Part shown: piece after piece, positions 8,812 through 17,983 of the stretch
How positions within the stretch are numbered: the first letter of the stretch is position 1
Layout: each line of letters starts with the position of its first letter
Assembly: GCF_028288465.1 (NCBI RefSeq)
Contig: NZ_JAQBNR010000060.1
Coordinates: forward strand, 91,664-155,663
Reading direction: 5' to 3'
DNA from: Ferruginibacter sp.
Lineage (GTDB): Bacteria > Bacteroidota > Bacteroidia > Chitinophagales > Chitinophagaceae
Length of the DNA stretch: 64,000 bases
Translations under genes and position numbers: made by a program
Notes under the pieces: generated by a model
What the model saw: the letters and a program-made list of their open reading frames with translations, nothing else
What the model was told of the DNA's origin: nothing
Database searches by the model: none

Positions 8812-10365
8812 ATGAAAAAATGGATCGCATTTACAGCAATGCTGTATACTGTTAACATTGCCATCGCACAGGAAATAGTGGATACAGCGATGATGCAAAA
8901 AATAAAAGCCGAAGAAAAAAACAACTCACAGATTGTGATGATTGCCCACAACCTCACCGATGTAATTGGTCCTCGCTTAACCAATTCACCGGGCTACAAC
9001 CGGGCGCTGGACTGGGTAACAGCCACCTGCAAAAAATGGGGACTGCAAAATGCCGGCCGCGAAGCCTGGGGTGAATTTGGAAAAGGCTGGAGCAATGAAC
9101 AGGCAACCCTTGCCATGAAACTTCCCTACTATGAAAACATCATCGCTTACCCCGTTCCCTGGTGTAAAAGCACCGGCAAGCCAATCAAAAGCGAATTGAT
9201 CATGCTGGATGAATTGGATTCAGCCTCGATTGATAAAGCAGGCGCTTCTTTAAAAGGAAAAATCGTGATGATAAAACCAAGTACCAATAATATCCCCGAT
9301 GCCTTCAAGCCGTATGCAACAAGGTATGCAGATACAGCGCTGAATAACCTGCCCGACGATTACATGATCACCCGGCAGCAATTGGAACAATATCTGCCCA
9401 TGATTAAAAAAGATTATTACACCACCTTGTACCTGGCTAAAAAAGGAGTTGCAGGTCTGGTACTCAGCAGCCGTGGAAACCGGGACGGAACTGTGTTTGT
9501 GGACGGTGGTGCAGGCTATGCCAAAGGCTTCGAGGCTGCTTTACCTACGATGAAAATCAGCAGGGAAGATTATTTAAAAATGATGCGCTTATTGCAGGAC
9601 CATAAAAAGGTGGAAGTAGAAATGAATGTGCAGAATACTTTTTATAACAAGGACCTTACAGGTTACAATGTGGTGGCTGAAATACCGGGCACCGATCCGA
9701 CATTAAAAAGCGAAGTGGTAATGCTCGGCGGCCACCTGGATAGCTGGGCAGGCGGTACCGGTGCAACTGATAACGGCGCCGGTTGTATTGTAATGCTGGA
9801 AGCCATCCGCATTTTAAAAACATTGGGCATACAGCCCCGCCGCACCATCCGCATCGTTTTGTGGGGCGGCGAAGAACAGGGCTTGTTCGGTTCTTTCGGT
9901 TATGTAAAAAAACACTTCGGCGATCCGGCTACCATGCAGTTAAAACCAGAGCAGCAAAAAATCTCCGCCTACTTTAATCTGGACAATGGCTCAGGAAAAA
10001 TCCGCGGTATTTATTTGCAAAACAATGAGGCCGTTAGAGACATCTTTAAAGCCTGGCTGGCGCCTTTTGCAGAGATGGGTGCAACCGGTATCACGGCAAG
10101 TAATACCGGCAGTACTGATCATATTTCATTGGATGCGGTTGGCATACCGGCCTTTCAGTTTATACAGGATCCGCTGGAATACGAAACCCGTACGCACCAC
10201 AGCAATATGGATACATACGATCACCTGAGCATTGAAGATCTTCAGCAAGCCGCAGCAGTTGTGGCTGCCTTTGTGTATAACACGGCCATGCGCAACGAAA
10301 AATTACCGCGTAAACCGTTGCCTAAAGCAGAAAAATTTGTTTTTGATTTTGATTTTCCGATCTAG
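8812..10365 (+). CDS. M28-family zinc aminopeptidase, secreted
   Basis: This is a 517-residue M28 metallopeptidase. The start is placed at ATG 8812, which begins a clear signal peptide (MKKWIAFTAMLYTVNIAIAQ); the open frame extends to a TTG 51 bases upstream. A PA-like insert spans roughly residues 130-270 (LKGKIVMIKPS, GVAGLVLSSRG). The catalytic domain has GGHLDSWAGGTGATDNGAG with the first His and bridging Asp ligands, LWGGEEQGLFGS with the catalytic Glu pair, and a late THHSNMDTYD His ligand. Members cleave N-terminal residues from peptides in the periplasm or outside. It is monocistronic. Confidence 0.9.
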   Translation: MKKWIAFTAMLYTVNIAIAQEIVDTAMMQKIKAEEKNNSQIVMIAHNLTDVIGPRLTNSPGYNRALDWVTATCKKWGLQNAGREAWGEFGKGWSNEQATLAMKLPYYENIIAYPVPWCKSTGKPIKSELIMLDELDSASIDKAGASLKGKIVMIKPSTNNIPDAFKPYATRYADTALNNLPDDYMITRQQLEQYLPMIKKDYYTTLYLAKKGVAGLVLSSRGNRDGTVFVDGGAGYAKGFEAALPTMKISREDYLKMMRLLQDHKKVEVEMNVQNTFYNKDLTGYNVVAEIPGTDPTLKSEVVMLGGHLDSWAGGTGATDNGAGCIVMLEAIRILKTLGIQPRRTIRIVLWGGEEQGLFGSFGYVKKHFGDPATMQLKPEQQKISAYFNLDNGSGKIRGIYLQNNEAVRDIFKAWLAPFAEMGATGITASNTGSTDHISLDAVGIPAFQFIQDPLEYETRTHHSNMDTYDHLSIEDLQQAAAVVAAFVYNTAMRNEKLPRKPLPKAEKFVFDFDFPI

Positions 10366-10608
10366 CAGTTAAGAATAAAAATGATTTTTGGCCGGGCTTT
10401 GGTACTGCTATTTAACATTAGTGGCGTCGCACTCTTGTACTGTGTCACTTTACTGAACTTTTATCTAAGCGTAGATGCGAAGAAAATTTGTATTGCGGTA
10501 GAAGCGACTTCCTTCACATACAATTTTAAATTTTAAATGCACTGGTTTAAAATGTAAACGCTTTAAGACAATGCACTCAATGCAAACACATCCATTAAAA
10601 TAACCAAT

Positions 10609-11736
10609 ATGAAAAAGTTACTCCTCCCACTTCTGTTGCTTTCATTTGTATTGCCCGCAAAACTATTTGCCCAGGATAAAGAAGACAAGCTGGACTTGCC
10701 CGGCGATAACCTTAATTTATTTGCGGTATTAAAACTGTTCCAGGAGTCGGAAACGCTGGAAGGTTTTGAAAGAAAACTCAATGAAGAAAATAGCGAAATC
10801 AATAACCTTGATCTGAATGGCGATAACAAAACCGATTACATAAAAGTAATTGATAACACCGATGGCGATGTACATACCATCGTGCTGCAGGTAGATGTAA
10901 GCGCTACGGAAAAACAAGATGTAGCCGTGTTTACCGTACAAAAAGATCCGGATGGAAAAGTGCAGATACAATTGATAGGCGATGAAGAACTGTACGGTAA
11001 AGATTACATCATTGAGCCCAATGCAGACCACAATATTACTGCAACAGAAACGCCCAACCCCGGATATACAGGCAACACTGTTGTGGTTGACGGGCAATCA
11101 ATCCCCGTACAGAAAACCACTACCGTTGTTATAGCCAGCTGGCCAATGGTGCGGTATATTTATCTGCCCACTTACACCATCTGGCGCTCACCCTGGTACT
11201 GGAATTATTACCCATCTTACTGGCATCCATGGCGGCCATTGTTTTGGCATGCCTACTGGGGTTATCACAGTAACTGGAACAACTGGTACTTTGGTTACTA
11301 TCGCCGCTGGCCGGTGTACCGCTATAATCGCTGGAATGATTTTTATTTCAACCAGCGCCGTGTGCATTCAGTAATAGTATTTAACAACCGGCAAAATGGT
11401 ATTTACAGAAACACCTATGCAAAACCGGAAACCAGGCAACAGGGTGTTGCACTGTTCAACAAACGAAACCCCGGAGGTAACCGCCTGCCCACTCAGCCCG
11501 TTGATAAACCAAGACCTATCACAAGACCAGTTAACCCGGCGAGGCCATCGATAGAACGGCCGGTAACAAAACCGGTACAACCTGGCACAAGACCTGTTAC
11601 GAGGCCCGTAACACCAAGGCCTGTAACCAGACCGGTTACAAGACCAGTAACAAAACCAACAAGGCCCGCCATACAATCAAGGCCTGCGCCACGTCCTGAG
11701 ATCAATAAAAACAAAAGGGATGGCGAACGGCATTAA
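10609..11736 (+). CDS. Secreted Trp-rich protein with Arg-Pro-Val-Thr repeats
   Basis: This is a 375-residue protein of unknown function. Residues 1-21 form a signal peptide ending LFAQ. Residues 22-150 are acidic and contain LDLNGDNKTDYIKVIDN, a calcium-loop-like sequence also seen in FG-GAP-type repeats. Residues 180-250 are extremely rich in Trp, Tyr and His (WRSPWYWNYYPSYWHPW). The last 90 residues are a basic Pro-rich tail of RPVT/KPV units. The combination suggests an envelope or surface protein, but no enzymatic motif is visible. A bidirectional terminator follows 22 bases after the stop. Confidence 0.8.
   Translation: MKKLLLPLLLLSFVLPAKLFAQDKEDKLDLPGDNLNLFAVLKLFQESETLEGFERKLNEENSEINNLDLNGDNKTDYIKVIDNTDGDVHTIVLQVDVSATEKQDVAVFTVQKDPDGKVQIQLIGDEELYGKDYIIEPNADHNITATETPNPGYTGNTVVVDGQSIPVQKTTTVVIASWPMVRYIYLPTYTIWRSPWYWNYYPSYWHPWRPLFWHAYWGYHSNWNNWYFGYYRRWPVYRYNRWNDFYFNQRRVHSVIVFNNRQNGIYRNTYAKPETRQQGVALFNKRNPGGNRLPTQPVDKPRPITRPVNPARPSIERPVTKPVQPGTRPVTRPVTPRPVTRPVTRPVTKPTRPAIQSRPAPRPEINKNKRDGERH
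11504..11700 (+). repeat. In-frame tandem repeat encoding RPVTRPV units
   Basis: Degenerate 12-15 base units of the form AGACCNGTNACN (for example 11584-11660) encode the Arg-Pro-Val-Thr tail of the upstream secreted protein. The third codon positions vary between units, so the array is old and is kept at the protein level rather than being a fresh DNA expansion. Confidence 0.7.
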
Positions 11737-11757
11737 ACTTATCAGATAGTTAAAAAT

Positions 11758-11790
11758 AAAAAAGCAAACCCTGGTGTGGTTTGCTTTTTT
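11758..11790. terminator. Bidirectional rho-independent terminator
   Basis: A 13-base stem, AAAAAAGCAAACC (11758-11770) with GGTTTGCTTTTTT (11778-11790), around a 7-base loop. It has a T-run in both directions and lies between two convergent genes ending at 11736 and 11813. Confidence 0.9.
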
Positions 11791-11812
11791 ACTATTTGCC
11801 TACTGAGAAAAC

Positions 11813-12190
11813 TCAGTGCTTGTAATAATTTCGCTTCAGGTCGTTTATTTCATCGTCCCGCTCTGCCTTCAGCTCATGTACTTTGGCTTTTCTTTCTTTT
11901 CTTGGCAGACTTTTATCATGCTTTACCGACCAGATTTTATCTGCATAATCGTTTTTTATGTCTTCTATCTGCATCGTCATTTTTGAAGGCCTGCTGTAAG
12001 CATAATTAGGCGGATATAAACCATATGGATAAAAACCACCGAGGCCAAGCCCATAATAGGGGTAGAAGCCACCGGAAACAATCACCCGGGTCCGGGGCGC
12101 ATAATAATGACCGCCACCGCGAATGTGCTGTGCAGAAACGGAACCCACCAGCAGTAACGAAACCACCATCACAATTAATGACTTTTTCAT
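11813..12190 (-). CDS. Small secreted Gly/Tyr-rich protein with helical tail
   Basis: This 125-residue protein has a signal peptide (MKKSLIVMVVSLLLVGSVSA then Q), a glycine- and tyrosine-rich middle (GGFYPYYGLGLGGFYPYG) and a highly charged C-terminal helix (residues 75-122, MQIEDIKNDYADKIW onward) that probably forms a coiled coil. Such proteins are frequent in Bacteroidota envelopes, and the function is not known. It converges on the Trp-rich secreted protein across a shared terminator. Confidence 0.75.
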   Translation of the reverse strand: MKKSLIVMVVSLLLVGSVSAQHIRGGGHYYAPRTRVIVSGGFYPYYGLGLGGFYPYGLYPPNYAYSRPSKMTMQIEDIKNDYADKIWSVKHDKSLPRKERKAKVHELKAERDDEINDLKRNYYKH

Positions 12191-12444
12191 AAATACTCCT
12201 TTTTTTATTTACCATTATAGACGCAAAAAGGGGCTAAAAGTTGCAATCAAAAACAGCAAATAACTTTTCAATAACAAAGGGAATTTTAAATGCATCGACG
12301 TAAGAAGTGGCGGGCAAATTTTTTAAAAAAGCTTTAACAAAACAGGCAAGAAAATTCGCTGCTGAGGCGGGTATTATCAGGGTGAATACATTCTGTTTCA
12401 ATCAGCAAATGCCGCCAGCTAAAATAAATTTTTCTGTCAATTAT

Positions 12445-13719
12445 TTACCTGGCAAGCAACCTGTTTAAATCTTCTTTTTCAAACAGGATACGCCCCAATT
12501 TTAAGTCGCTCCAACCTTCTTTTAATTTGTAGGTAAATGCGGGAATATTGTCGGCCAGGTTACATTCTATGTAACAGGTATTTATTTTGTTGGTTTTTAT
12601 TTCTTCCATGTCTTTCAACTGGTGAAGATGGGTGGAAATAAAAAATAACGAATTGGGGAAATGCGTCAGGCCTTTAATGGTGGCCGTGCTTATTTCCAGC
12701 GCATCTTCAATATTAGTGCCTCTGAACAATTCATCAAAAACAGCAAAACATTTTGAGTCATTCTTCGCCTCCAAAAGCACATTTTTAAGTGTAATAATTT
12801 CTGACATAAAATGACTGTAACCACTTACAATGCTGTCGGTAAGATTGATGGCTACAGAAATGGTGCTGAAAAACGGCATCGCAGCTCTTGCAGCGGGTAC
12901 CGCAAGGCCGGCATGAGCAAGGTAAACGCATATGCTTACCGCTTTTAACAGGGTAGATTTACCAGACATATTCGGGCCAGTTAACAATATCACATTGTGC
13001 CGGGCTGTAATGTCGTTCTTCACCGGCTTTTTCAATACAGGATGATAAAATTCTGCAAGTGAAAACTGGGCATCGTCAAAAACAGGAAACACAAAACCGT
13101 ACGTGGTAATACCGGTACTTACAGACAGGTAGGCTTCAAACAAAAACCATCTCTTCCAAAAAGCGGCGGATTCTCCATTGCCGATTTTTTGGGTGATAAT
13201 CAGCATCAGCTCCACCATATGTTTGGTGTTGAATTTATTTTTATTGAAGGCAGTTTCATAACGCTCCAGGTCAAATGACGCAAAGAACTTCTTCAACTCT
13301 TCCAATTCAGCTGCATAGGTCGCCGGAAAAACGCTTGTATCAATCTTTGATAAATAATCTGTATTAATGGCATAAAAAAGGCGGACAAGCAAAATCAGTT
13401 TGCCTCGTTTTTTCTCCCGTTCTTTATCAGAAAACATAAACTTTAGCCGCATGTTGCGGGTAGATACGGAACCAACAAAAATCGTCTCCAGGAATTCGTA
13501 TATCTCTGCCAGGTTAAACCGGTAATAAGAATAATCCCTCAGGATTTCGCGGTTGGCGATAAAGCCTTTTAATAATTCCTGCCGCCGGAATATGGCTTCT
13601 TTTGAGCTGAGCGTTTTGGTAAGGATATCCTTTACCTCAGCGCCCGAATAACTATTGTAGGTAAAATCAAACAACGGTCGTATCTCCTCTTCAATATGTA
13701 AATCCTGCGTGTTGATCAT
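12445..13719 (-). CDS. Short MutS-like ATPase
   Basis: This 424-residue protein carries the MutS-type C-terminal ATPase. Seen: a helical lever/clamp-like region (1-230), Walker A GPNMSGKST (248-256), the signature region around SGYSHFMSEI, Walker B CFAVFDELFRGTN, and an STHLHQL switch motif. It lacks the mismatch-recognition and connector domains of true MutS (about 850 residues) and also the Smr nuclease of MutS2. It therefore belongs to the stand-alone short MutS paralogues common in Bacteroidota, whose role is not established. The family fold makes DNA binding likely. It is the downstream neighbour of the mtfA-like gene on the same strand (89-base gap), possibly co-transcribed. Confidence 0.87.
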   Translation of the reverse strand: MINTQDLHIEEEIRPLFDFTYNSYSGAEVKDILTKTLSSKEAIFRRQELLKGFIANREILRDYSYYRFNLAEIYEFLETIFVGSVSTRNMRLKFMFSDKEREKKRGKLILLVRLFYAINTDYLSKIDTSVFPATYAAELEELKKFFASFDLERYETAFNKNKFNTKHMVELMLIITQKIGNGESAAFWKRWFLFEAYLSVSTGITTYGFVFPVFDDAQFSLAEFYHPVLKKPVKNDITARHNVILLTGPNMSGKSTLLKAVSICVYLAHAGLAVPAARAAMPFFSTISVAINLTDSIVSGYSHFMSEIITLKNVLLEAKNDSKCFAVFDELFRGTNIEDALEISTATIKGLTHFPNSLFFISTHLHQLKDMEEIKTNKINTCYIECNLADNIPAFTYKLKEGWSDLKLGRILFEKEDLNRLLAR

Positions 13720-13808
13720 TTAATGATAACTTGGTTAAGGCAGCTTTGCTATGCCAATAAAATAACAATGTAGGTAAAAATCATTAAAGCCCCTATGCGC
13801 TCACTTTG

Positions 13809-14585
13809 TTAACTCTCTTCTTTGCTCACCCTGAATATTTTTTCCATCAGCTGAAATAAATCTGCATGCTTTTCTGCAAAAAGATCCGGCCGTTCAAAAA
13901 AATATTCAGCAGCTACTGCAAAAAATTCGGATTCATTGGTTATACCGTAGGGGTTGATATCTGAATCATTCGTTTTGATGCGGCTGATTTCGGCATGCAT
14001 CAGCTGCAGCCAGGGCAGTATGTATTTTTTATCCAGCAGCGAAGCAGGTATGCCGTCTATATCACCGTCCGTTTTATCAATCAGGTGCACAAATTCGTGA
14101 ATGGCTGTATTCTCTTTACCGGATGCGTTGGTGAATGCCTGGCGCAGTTGCTGTTGGGATAATATCATTACATGATTCATTGCTCCGTTGCCTACCATAC
14201 CCAGGATGTTTCTTCCGCCCCCAGCCTGTTTATATTCATCATCAAACGAATCCGGGTATAGCAATACCACATGCAGGTTAAAATACTCCCAGTTGGCAAA
14301 ATTAAAAACAGGGATGATGGCGCTGGCTGCAATGTAGATGCGGTCGATGTCTTCCACTGTAGCATTGACCCCGGTAATTTTAACCTGCGCCAAAAACTGT
14401 AACATCCTTTGCTGAAATTGCTGTTGCTGCGGCGGTGAAAGCTGATTATAAAATGGAACCTGGCCTGTAAGAACCTGCTTGAAATCTGCCGGCGCTGCAA
14501 CAGGAACGATGGCCTTCCTTTTTAGTAATTTAACTGCAGTAAATAAAATGATTGCGCCAAAAATAACAAGACTAACAGTTTGCAT
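13809..14585 (-). CDS. mtfA: MtfA-type zinc peptidase (M90)
   Basis: This 258-residue protein matches the MtfA/Mlc titration factor family (peptidase M90). The zinc motif is HEFVHLIDKTDGDIDG, a HExxH site with downstream acidic residues, and a second conserved Glu-containing stretch (NESEFFAVAAEYFFERP) supplies the third ligand. An N-terminal hydrophobic segment (SLVIFGAIILFTAVKLL) could anchor it in the membrane, which is the common arrangement in this phylum. In E. coli MtfA binds the repressor Mlc; no such partner is visible here, so only the peptidase assignment should be transferred. Confidence 0.88.
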   Translation of the reverse strand: MQTVSLVIFGAIILFTAVKLLKRKAIVPVAAPADFKQVLTGQVPFYNQLSPPQQQQFQQRMLQFLAQVKITGVNATVEDIDRIYIAASAIIPVFNFANWEYFNLHVVLLYPDSFDDEYKQAGGGRNILGMVGNGAMNHVMILSQQQLRQAFTNASGKENTAIHEFVHLIDKTDGDIDGIPASLLDKKYILPWLQLMHAEISRIKTNDSDINPYGITNESEFFAVAAEYFFERPDLFAEKHADLFQLMEKIFRVSKEES

Positions 14586-14669
14586 TGTGGGGTAAAATTA
14601 GTCATCTTTTTTTGCACTCAGGGATTAAGTGATGGCCGATTTTATTATCTTAACAAAAATGAATGAAGG

Positions 14670-15183
14670 ATGTTGCTGAATAGTTTTAATCATACAATTG
14701 GCTTTTGGATAGAAGCTTTGGAGCAGTATACGTTTGAGCAGTTGTGCGCAAAGCCAACTCCGGACAGCAGGTCACTGGGGCAATTGTATACGCACCTTGT
14801 TGATGATACCAATTATTATATCGGACAGATAAGAATATGCCTTGGTGCAAACGACCATTCAACAGAAGAAGCAACTCCGTTTGCGAAAACCCTGTTTTTA
14901 AACAACTCCTTTCCGGATGCCATGATTGAAGGAGCTCCTTCGAATGCATTGATTCCGCAGCCAGCAAGTAAAGGGCACCTGGTAAATAATCTGGTAAAAA
15001 TTTAAGGGTGAAATGAATGACCTCGCTGCCCGGATTGCTGCAAGTAAGTTTAAAGGCAAGACGAAACATCCCGGGTTAGATTATTTTAGCGCCACAGAAT
15101 GGCTGCAGTTTGTGGATATCCATTTCCGGCATCACCTGCGGCAGAAAAAAAGAATTGATGATTTTTTAAAATCCGGCATTTAA
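14670..15183 (+). pseudogene. DinB-family protein gene interrupted by a frameshift
   Basis: The first frame (14670-15005) encodes 111 residues of a DinB/YfiT-like four-helix protein (SRSLGQLYTHLVDDTNYYIG). It ends prematurely after LVNNLVKI. From about 15001 the next frame continues without a break to TAA 15181-15183 and encodes the expected C terminus, including HPGLDYFSATEWLQFVDIHF and RHHLRQKKRIDDF, which holds the metal-binding His. Removing one A from the A5 run at 14996-15000 would join both parts into one protein of about 170 residues. It is either a real one-base frameshift mutation or a homopolymer sequencing error. Confidence 0.82.
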
Positions 15184-15217
15184 GCATTTCAATTTACAAG
15201 CCGGGGCGAGAATTATG

Positions 15218-15676
15218 CTATAATGTTTTCTCCATCATTATATCGGCTGTCACATAATGTGAACCGGTGACGGGTATATGCCGGAAGCCATACTTTTCAT
15301 ATAAAGTCAGGGCGGTATTTAACTGGCTGTTGGAAAGCAGGAAGATTCTTTTGGCTTTTTTATTGACAGCTTCTTCGAGGCATTTTTCCAGCAACATTTT
15401 GCTGATGCCCTTGCCCTGGAAGGCAGGCGCCACAGCCATTTTTGCCAGTTCATATTCATCCTGTCCCTCTGGAATCAGGGCACAGGAACCAACGATGTCA
15501 TCACCCGCTTTTGCGAGGAAGATGCATCCGCCGGGGACCAGGATTTCTTTTTCAGGATCATTCAGCACTTTCATATCGGCCTCTTCCGTCAGCGAATATT
15601 TATCCAGCCATTCCAGGTTGAGCTTTTTAAAATCGGCGGCATATTGTTGTTCGTATTGAATGATTGCTATTTCCAC
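15218..15676 (-). CDS. GNAT-family N-acetyltransferase
   Basis: This 152-residue protein has the GNAT fold. The acetyl-CoA loop is in MAVAPAFQGKGISKMLLEKC (V/I-x-x-x-x-Q-x-x-G-x-G/S), preceded by the beta-4 strand ELAKMAV and followed by LNTALTLYEKYGFRHI, the usual C-terminal YxxxGF signature. The substrate is not predictable. The start codon is GTG at 15676; the next Met is at residue 35 and would remove the first helix, so GTG is preferred. It converges on the frameshifted DinB gene. Confidence 0.88.
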   Translation of the reverse strand: MEIAIIQYEQQYAADFKKLNLEWLDKYSLTEEADMKVLNDPEKEILVPGGCIFLAKAGDDIVGSCALIPEGQDEYELAKMAVAPAFQGKGISKMLLEKCLEEAVNKKAKRIFLLSNSQLNTALTLYEKYGFRHIPVTGSHYVTADIMMEKTL

Positions 15677-15775
15677 TTCGCTTGCGGGGTTTTAGCAAAC
15701 ATAGCAATTAAAAGCCCGCTAACCTATCCCAATCTTAAAGCCGGCACAAATAATTTTTTGGGCAGCCACAGAAGT

Positions 15776-15783
15776 TAAGTTTG
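15776..15783 (+). promoter_or_regulatory. Possible Bacteroidota -7 box (TAAGTTTG)
   Basis: TAAGTTTG matches the TAnnTTTG consensus 53 bases before the start of the Met-rich gene. A TTTG lies upstream at 15757, but the 15-base spacing is shorter than the usual 19-21, so this is tentative. Confidence 0.3.
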
Positions 15784-15836
15784 GCAAACTTTTGGTTATA
15801 GAATGAACATTAATTCACCCCAAAAAAAATATAGCA

Positions 15837-16184
15837 ATGAAAAAGTTAACGATGCTTCTTTTCGCAGCAATTGCCTGCACGAGTATTGCCACAGCCCAGG
15901 ACACCACAAAAGCAAAAGATAAAATGCACCATATGGGCAGCATGAAGTCAATGAAAGATTGTGTAATGATGAAAGATGGCAAAATGATGGTAATGAAAGG
16001 AGGAGAAACCACGGCGATGGATCAGGAAATGACCATGACCAATGGAACTGTTGTGGGTACTGACGGATCTGTTAAAATGAAAGACGGAACGAGCAGACAA
16101 TTGAAGGACGGGGATTGTGTTTACATGGATGGTAAAGTGAAAAGCGGTATGAAGAAAGACCCGATGACCAAAAAGCCCATGTAA
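15837..16184 (+). CDS. Secreted Met-rich protein, DUF6799-like
   Basis: This 115-residue protein has a signal peptide (MKKLTMLLFAAIACTSIATA then Q) and a body with about 20 methionines plus His in patterns such as MHHMGSMKSM and MTMTNGTVV. The repeat-like KDGKMMVMKGGETTAMD and VGTDGSVKMKDGT stretches resemble the DUF6799 family of Bacteroidota. Exported Met/His-rich proteins often bind copper or silver; that role is inference here, as no metal-transport gene is adjacent. It is convergent with the GlcG-like gene across a hairpin. Confidence 0.8.
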   Translation: MKKLTMLLFAAIACTSIATAQDTTKAKDKMHHMGSMKSMKDCVMMKDGKMMVMKGGETTAMDQEMTMTNGTVVGTDGSVKMKDGTSRQLKDGDCVYMDGKVKSGMKKDPMTKKPM

Positions 16185-16263
16185 CGAAATCATTTTTTTA
16201 GATGCTGAGACCTCTGACTGTTAATCAGAGCCTGGTATTATATTCTCATTTAAAGAAAACTAA

Positions 16264-16286
16264 GGGCTGCCTTTTAAGGGCAGCCC
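16264..16286. terminator. Hairpin between convergent genes
   Basis: GGGCTGCC (16264-16271) pairs with GGCAGCCC (16279-16286) over a 7-base loop, between stops at 16184 and 16311. The T-tract is weak on both sides, so termination activity is inferred mainly from position. Confidence 0.6.
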
Positions 16287-16310
16287 ATTATAATTGACCA
16301 CCGCTTGTAA

Positions 16311-16709
16311 TCAAATTGCTGTTGCGCCTGCTGTAGCTACCAGGTGATCATTTTCTACAGAGCTGCCACTTACGCCGATAGCCCCAATAATTTCTCCCGA
16401 AACATTGATCACCGGAACTCCTCCCGGAAAAGTAATCAGGCCGCCATTGGAATGCTCGATATTATACAAAGAACCACCGGGTTGTGATAAGCTTCCAATA
16501 ATACCGGTATTCATATCAAAGAAGCGGGCAGTCTTTGCTTTTTTCAATGAAATGTCGGCAGAACCTAACCAGGCACCGTCCATCCTCGCAAATGCCAGTA
16601 TATTGGCACCGCCATCCACCACGCTTATATTCATCTTAGCTCCCAGTTCAGTAGCTTTTGTCTTTGCAGCGGCAATCATTTTCTCTGCCTGTTCTAACGT
16701 AATGTTCAT
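16311..16709 (-). CDS. GlcG/HbpS-family protein
   Basis: This 132-residue protein matches the GlcG/HbpS (DUF336) family: NITLEQAEKMIAAAKTKA, NISVVDGGANILAFARMD, FPGGVPV and GAIGVSGSSVENDH are all hallmark segments. HbpS of Streptomyces binds haem and signals oxidative stress, while GlcG is linked to glycolate utilisation. Neither context is present here, so the function is open. I start at ATG 16709; the frame includes a TTG one codon earlier. There is no signal peptide. Confidence 0.86.
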   Translation of the reverse strand: MNITLEQAEKMIAAAKTKATELGAKMNISVVDGGANILAFARMDGAWLGSADISLKKAKTARFFDMNTGIIGSLSQPGGSLYNIEHSNGGLITFPGGVPVINVSGEIIGAIGVSGSSVENDHLVATAGATAI

Positions 16710-16860
16710 CAATTATTTTTTTTGAGTTGATTTTTAAACACAGCAAATATAGAATAAGCAGACAGCGGCCGGTTACTTATAAAGCTCAAAAACTTATGAA
16801 AAAAGTTCAATTATAAACCCGTGGCAGACGGATCGGGCATGGCCAATAACGCGGAAAAGA

Positions 16861-17718
16861 TTATGTTGAAGGTACTTCCCTCGGACTAATGCCAAACTCG
16901 TTTTTAAAGGCGGTGCTAAAGTTGGAAAGGTTTTTATATCCAAAATCCCGAAAGATTTCTGAAGGCTTTAGGTTGTTGTCTTTTAATAATTCAAGCGCTT
17001 TTTGAAGCCGTTTTTTCTGTAACCATTTACCGGGATTTTCATTGTACTCCTTTGTAAAAGCCCTTTTGAATGTGGAAAGACTCATGTTGCACAAGAAAGC
17101 GATTTCCCCGATTTTCAATGCTGTGACCACATTATTTTCCACTGTCTTTTTCAGCAACGACCGCTGATCGGATTTAGCCAATGCATTCAGGTACCGGATG
17201 AACGGTTGCCCATATTTGCATACCAGGTAAAGCATAATCTCTTCAAACTTTACTGCCAGCAAATGCTGACCGGTAGTGGATATCAGCTGGGTAACAGCGG
17301 CCAGTGAGCTGATAAAACGGTTGATGTATTCATCGTTGGCAATCACAAAAAAAGGTGCATCTTTTTTATCGGAGCCGTTGGAGCCTACGAAACTGTATTT
17401 GTGTTTAGTAAGAAAATCGTCCAGTATTTTTTGAGAGAAGAAAAACAGCTTGCAATAATACACCTGCTCATGGTTCAGCAATTCTGTAAACAGGCAGTTG
17501 CCATGTTTTATCAGGATGGATTGCTTTTCATTAACAGCCACAGACACGTTTGCAAAATGAATGTGCTTTTGCCCCGTCTGTAAAAAACTGAACATATTAA
17601 CGCTCAGGTTCGCCTTGTTTTTTACCACATCTTCCGTCATCCTGTAATCATGCACCAATAGGTCGGGTAAAGATTTTTTCTTCGCAATAAAAATTTCAGG
17701 AATATTCTGGACAGGCAT
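16861..17718 (-). CDS. AraC-family transcriptional regulator
   Basis: The C-terminal 100 residues hold a double helix-turn-helix of the AraC type: IGEIAFLCNMSLSTFKRAFT, NPGKWLQKKRLQKALELL, and SEIFRDFGYKNLSNFSTAFK ending FGISPREV. The N-terminal half is a cupin-like sensor region with no recognisable ligand. I place the start at ATG 17718 (MPVQNIPEIF, 285 residues); the frame is open to an ATG at 17823, but the extra 35 residues (SFRYFPFSLQRLLLTLIINS) look non-coding. Targets are unknown. It is separated from the next gene by over 250 bases. Confidence 0.85.
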   Translation of the reverse strand: MPVQNIPEIFIAKKKSLPDLLVHDYRMTEDVVKNKANLSVNMFSFLQTGQKHIHFANVSVAVNEKQSILIKHGNCLFTELLNHEQVYYCKLFFFSQKILDDFLTKHKYSFVGSNGSDKKDAPFFVIANDEYINRFISSLAAVTQLISTTGQHLLAVKFEEIMLYLVCKYGQPFIRYLNALAKSDQRSLLKKTVENNVVTALKIGEIAFLCNMSLSTFKRAFTKEYNENPGKWLQKKRLQKALELLKDNNLKPSEIFRDFGYKNLSNFSTAFKNEFGISPREVPST

Positions 17719-17983
17719 TTCAGTTGAATTAATTATTAGTGTCAGTAATAAGCGTTGCAAAGAAAACGGAAAATATCGGAAACTGAGATCGGACTTTCGA
17801 ATCCTCAAAGAATTTCCTTCCATCGTATGAAAAGCATCCGTGCACAGTTAAAGGGATTAAATATCCCGGCTGCATGTGCCAAAGTATAAAAGATAGCCTC
17901 ATGTTCCTTGTCAAGATATTCAACTCAATTAATAAAACAAATAAAATTCCGGGACGTAAAATCATGATGCCGCTTAATGAACT

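Noticed and set aside
11368..11714. Two antisense open frames with Gly-Leu-Val-Thr or Arg-Cys repeats
   Set aside because: They are mirror images of the RPVT-encoding repeat on the other strand and have no independent support.
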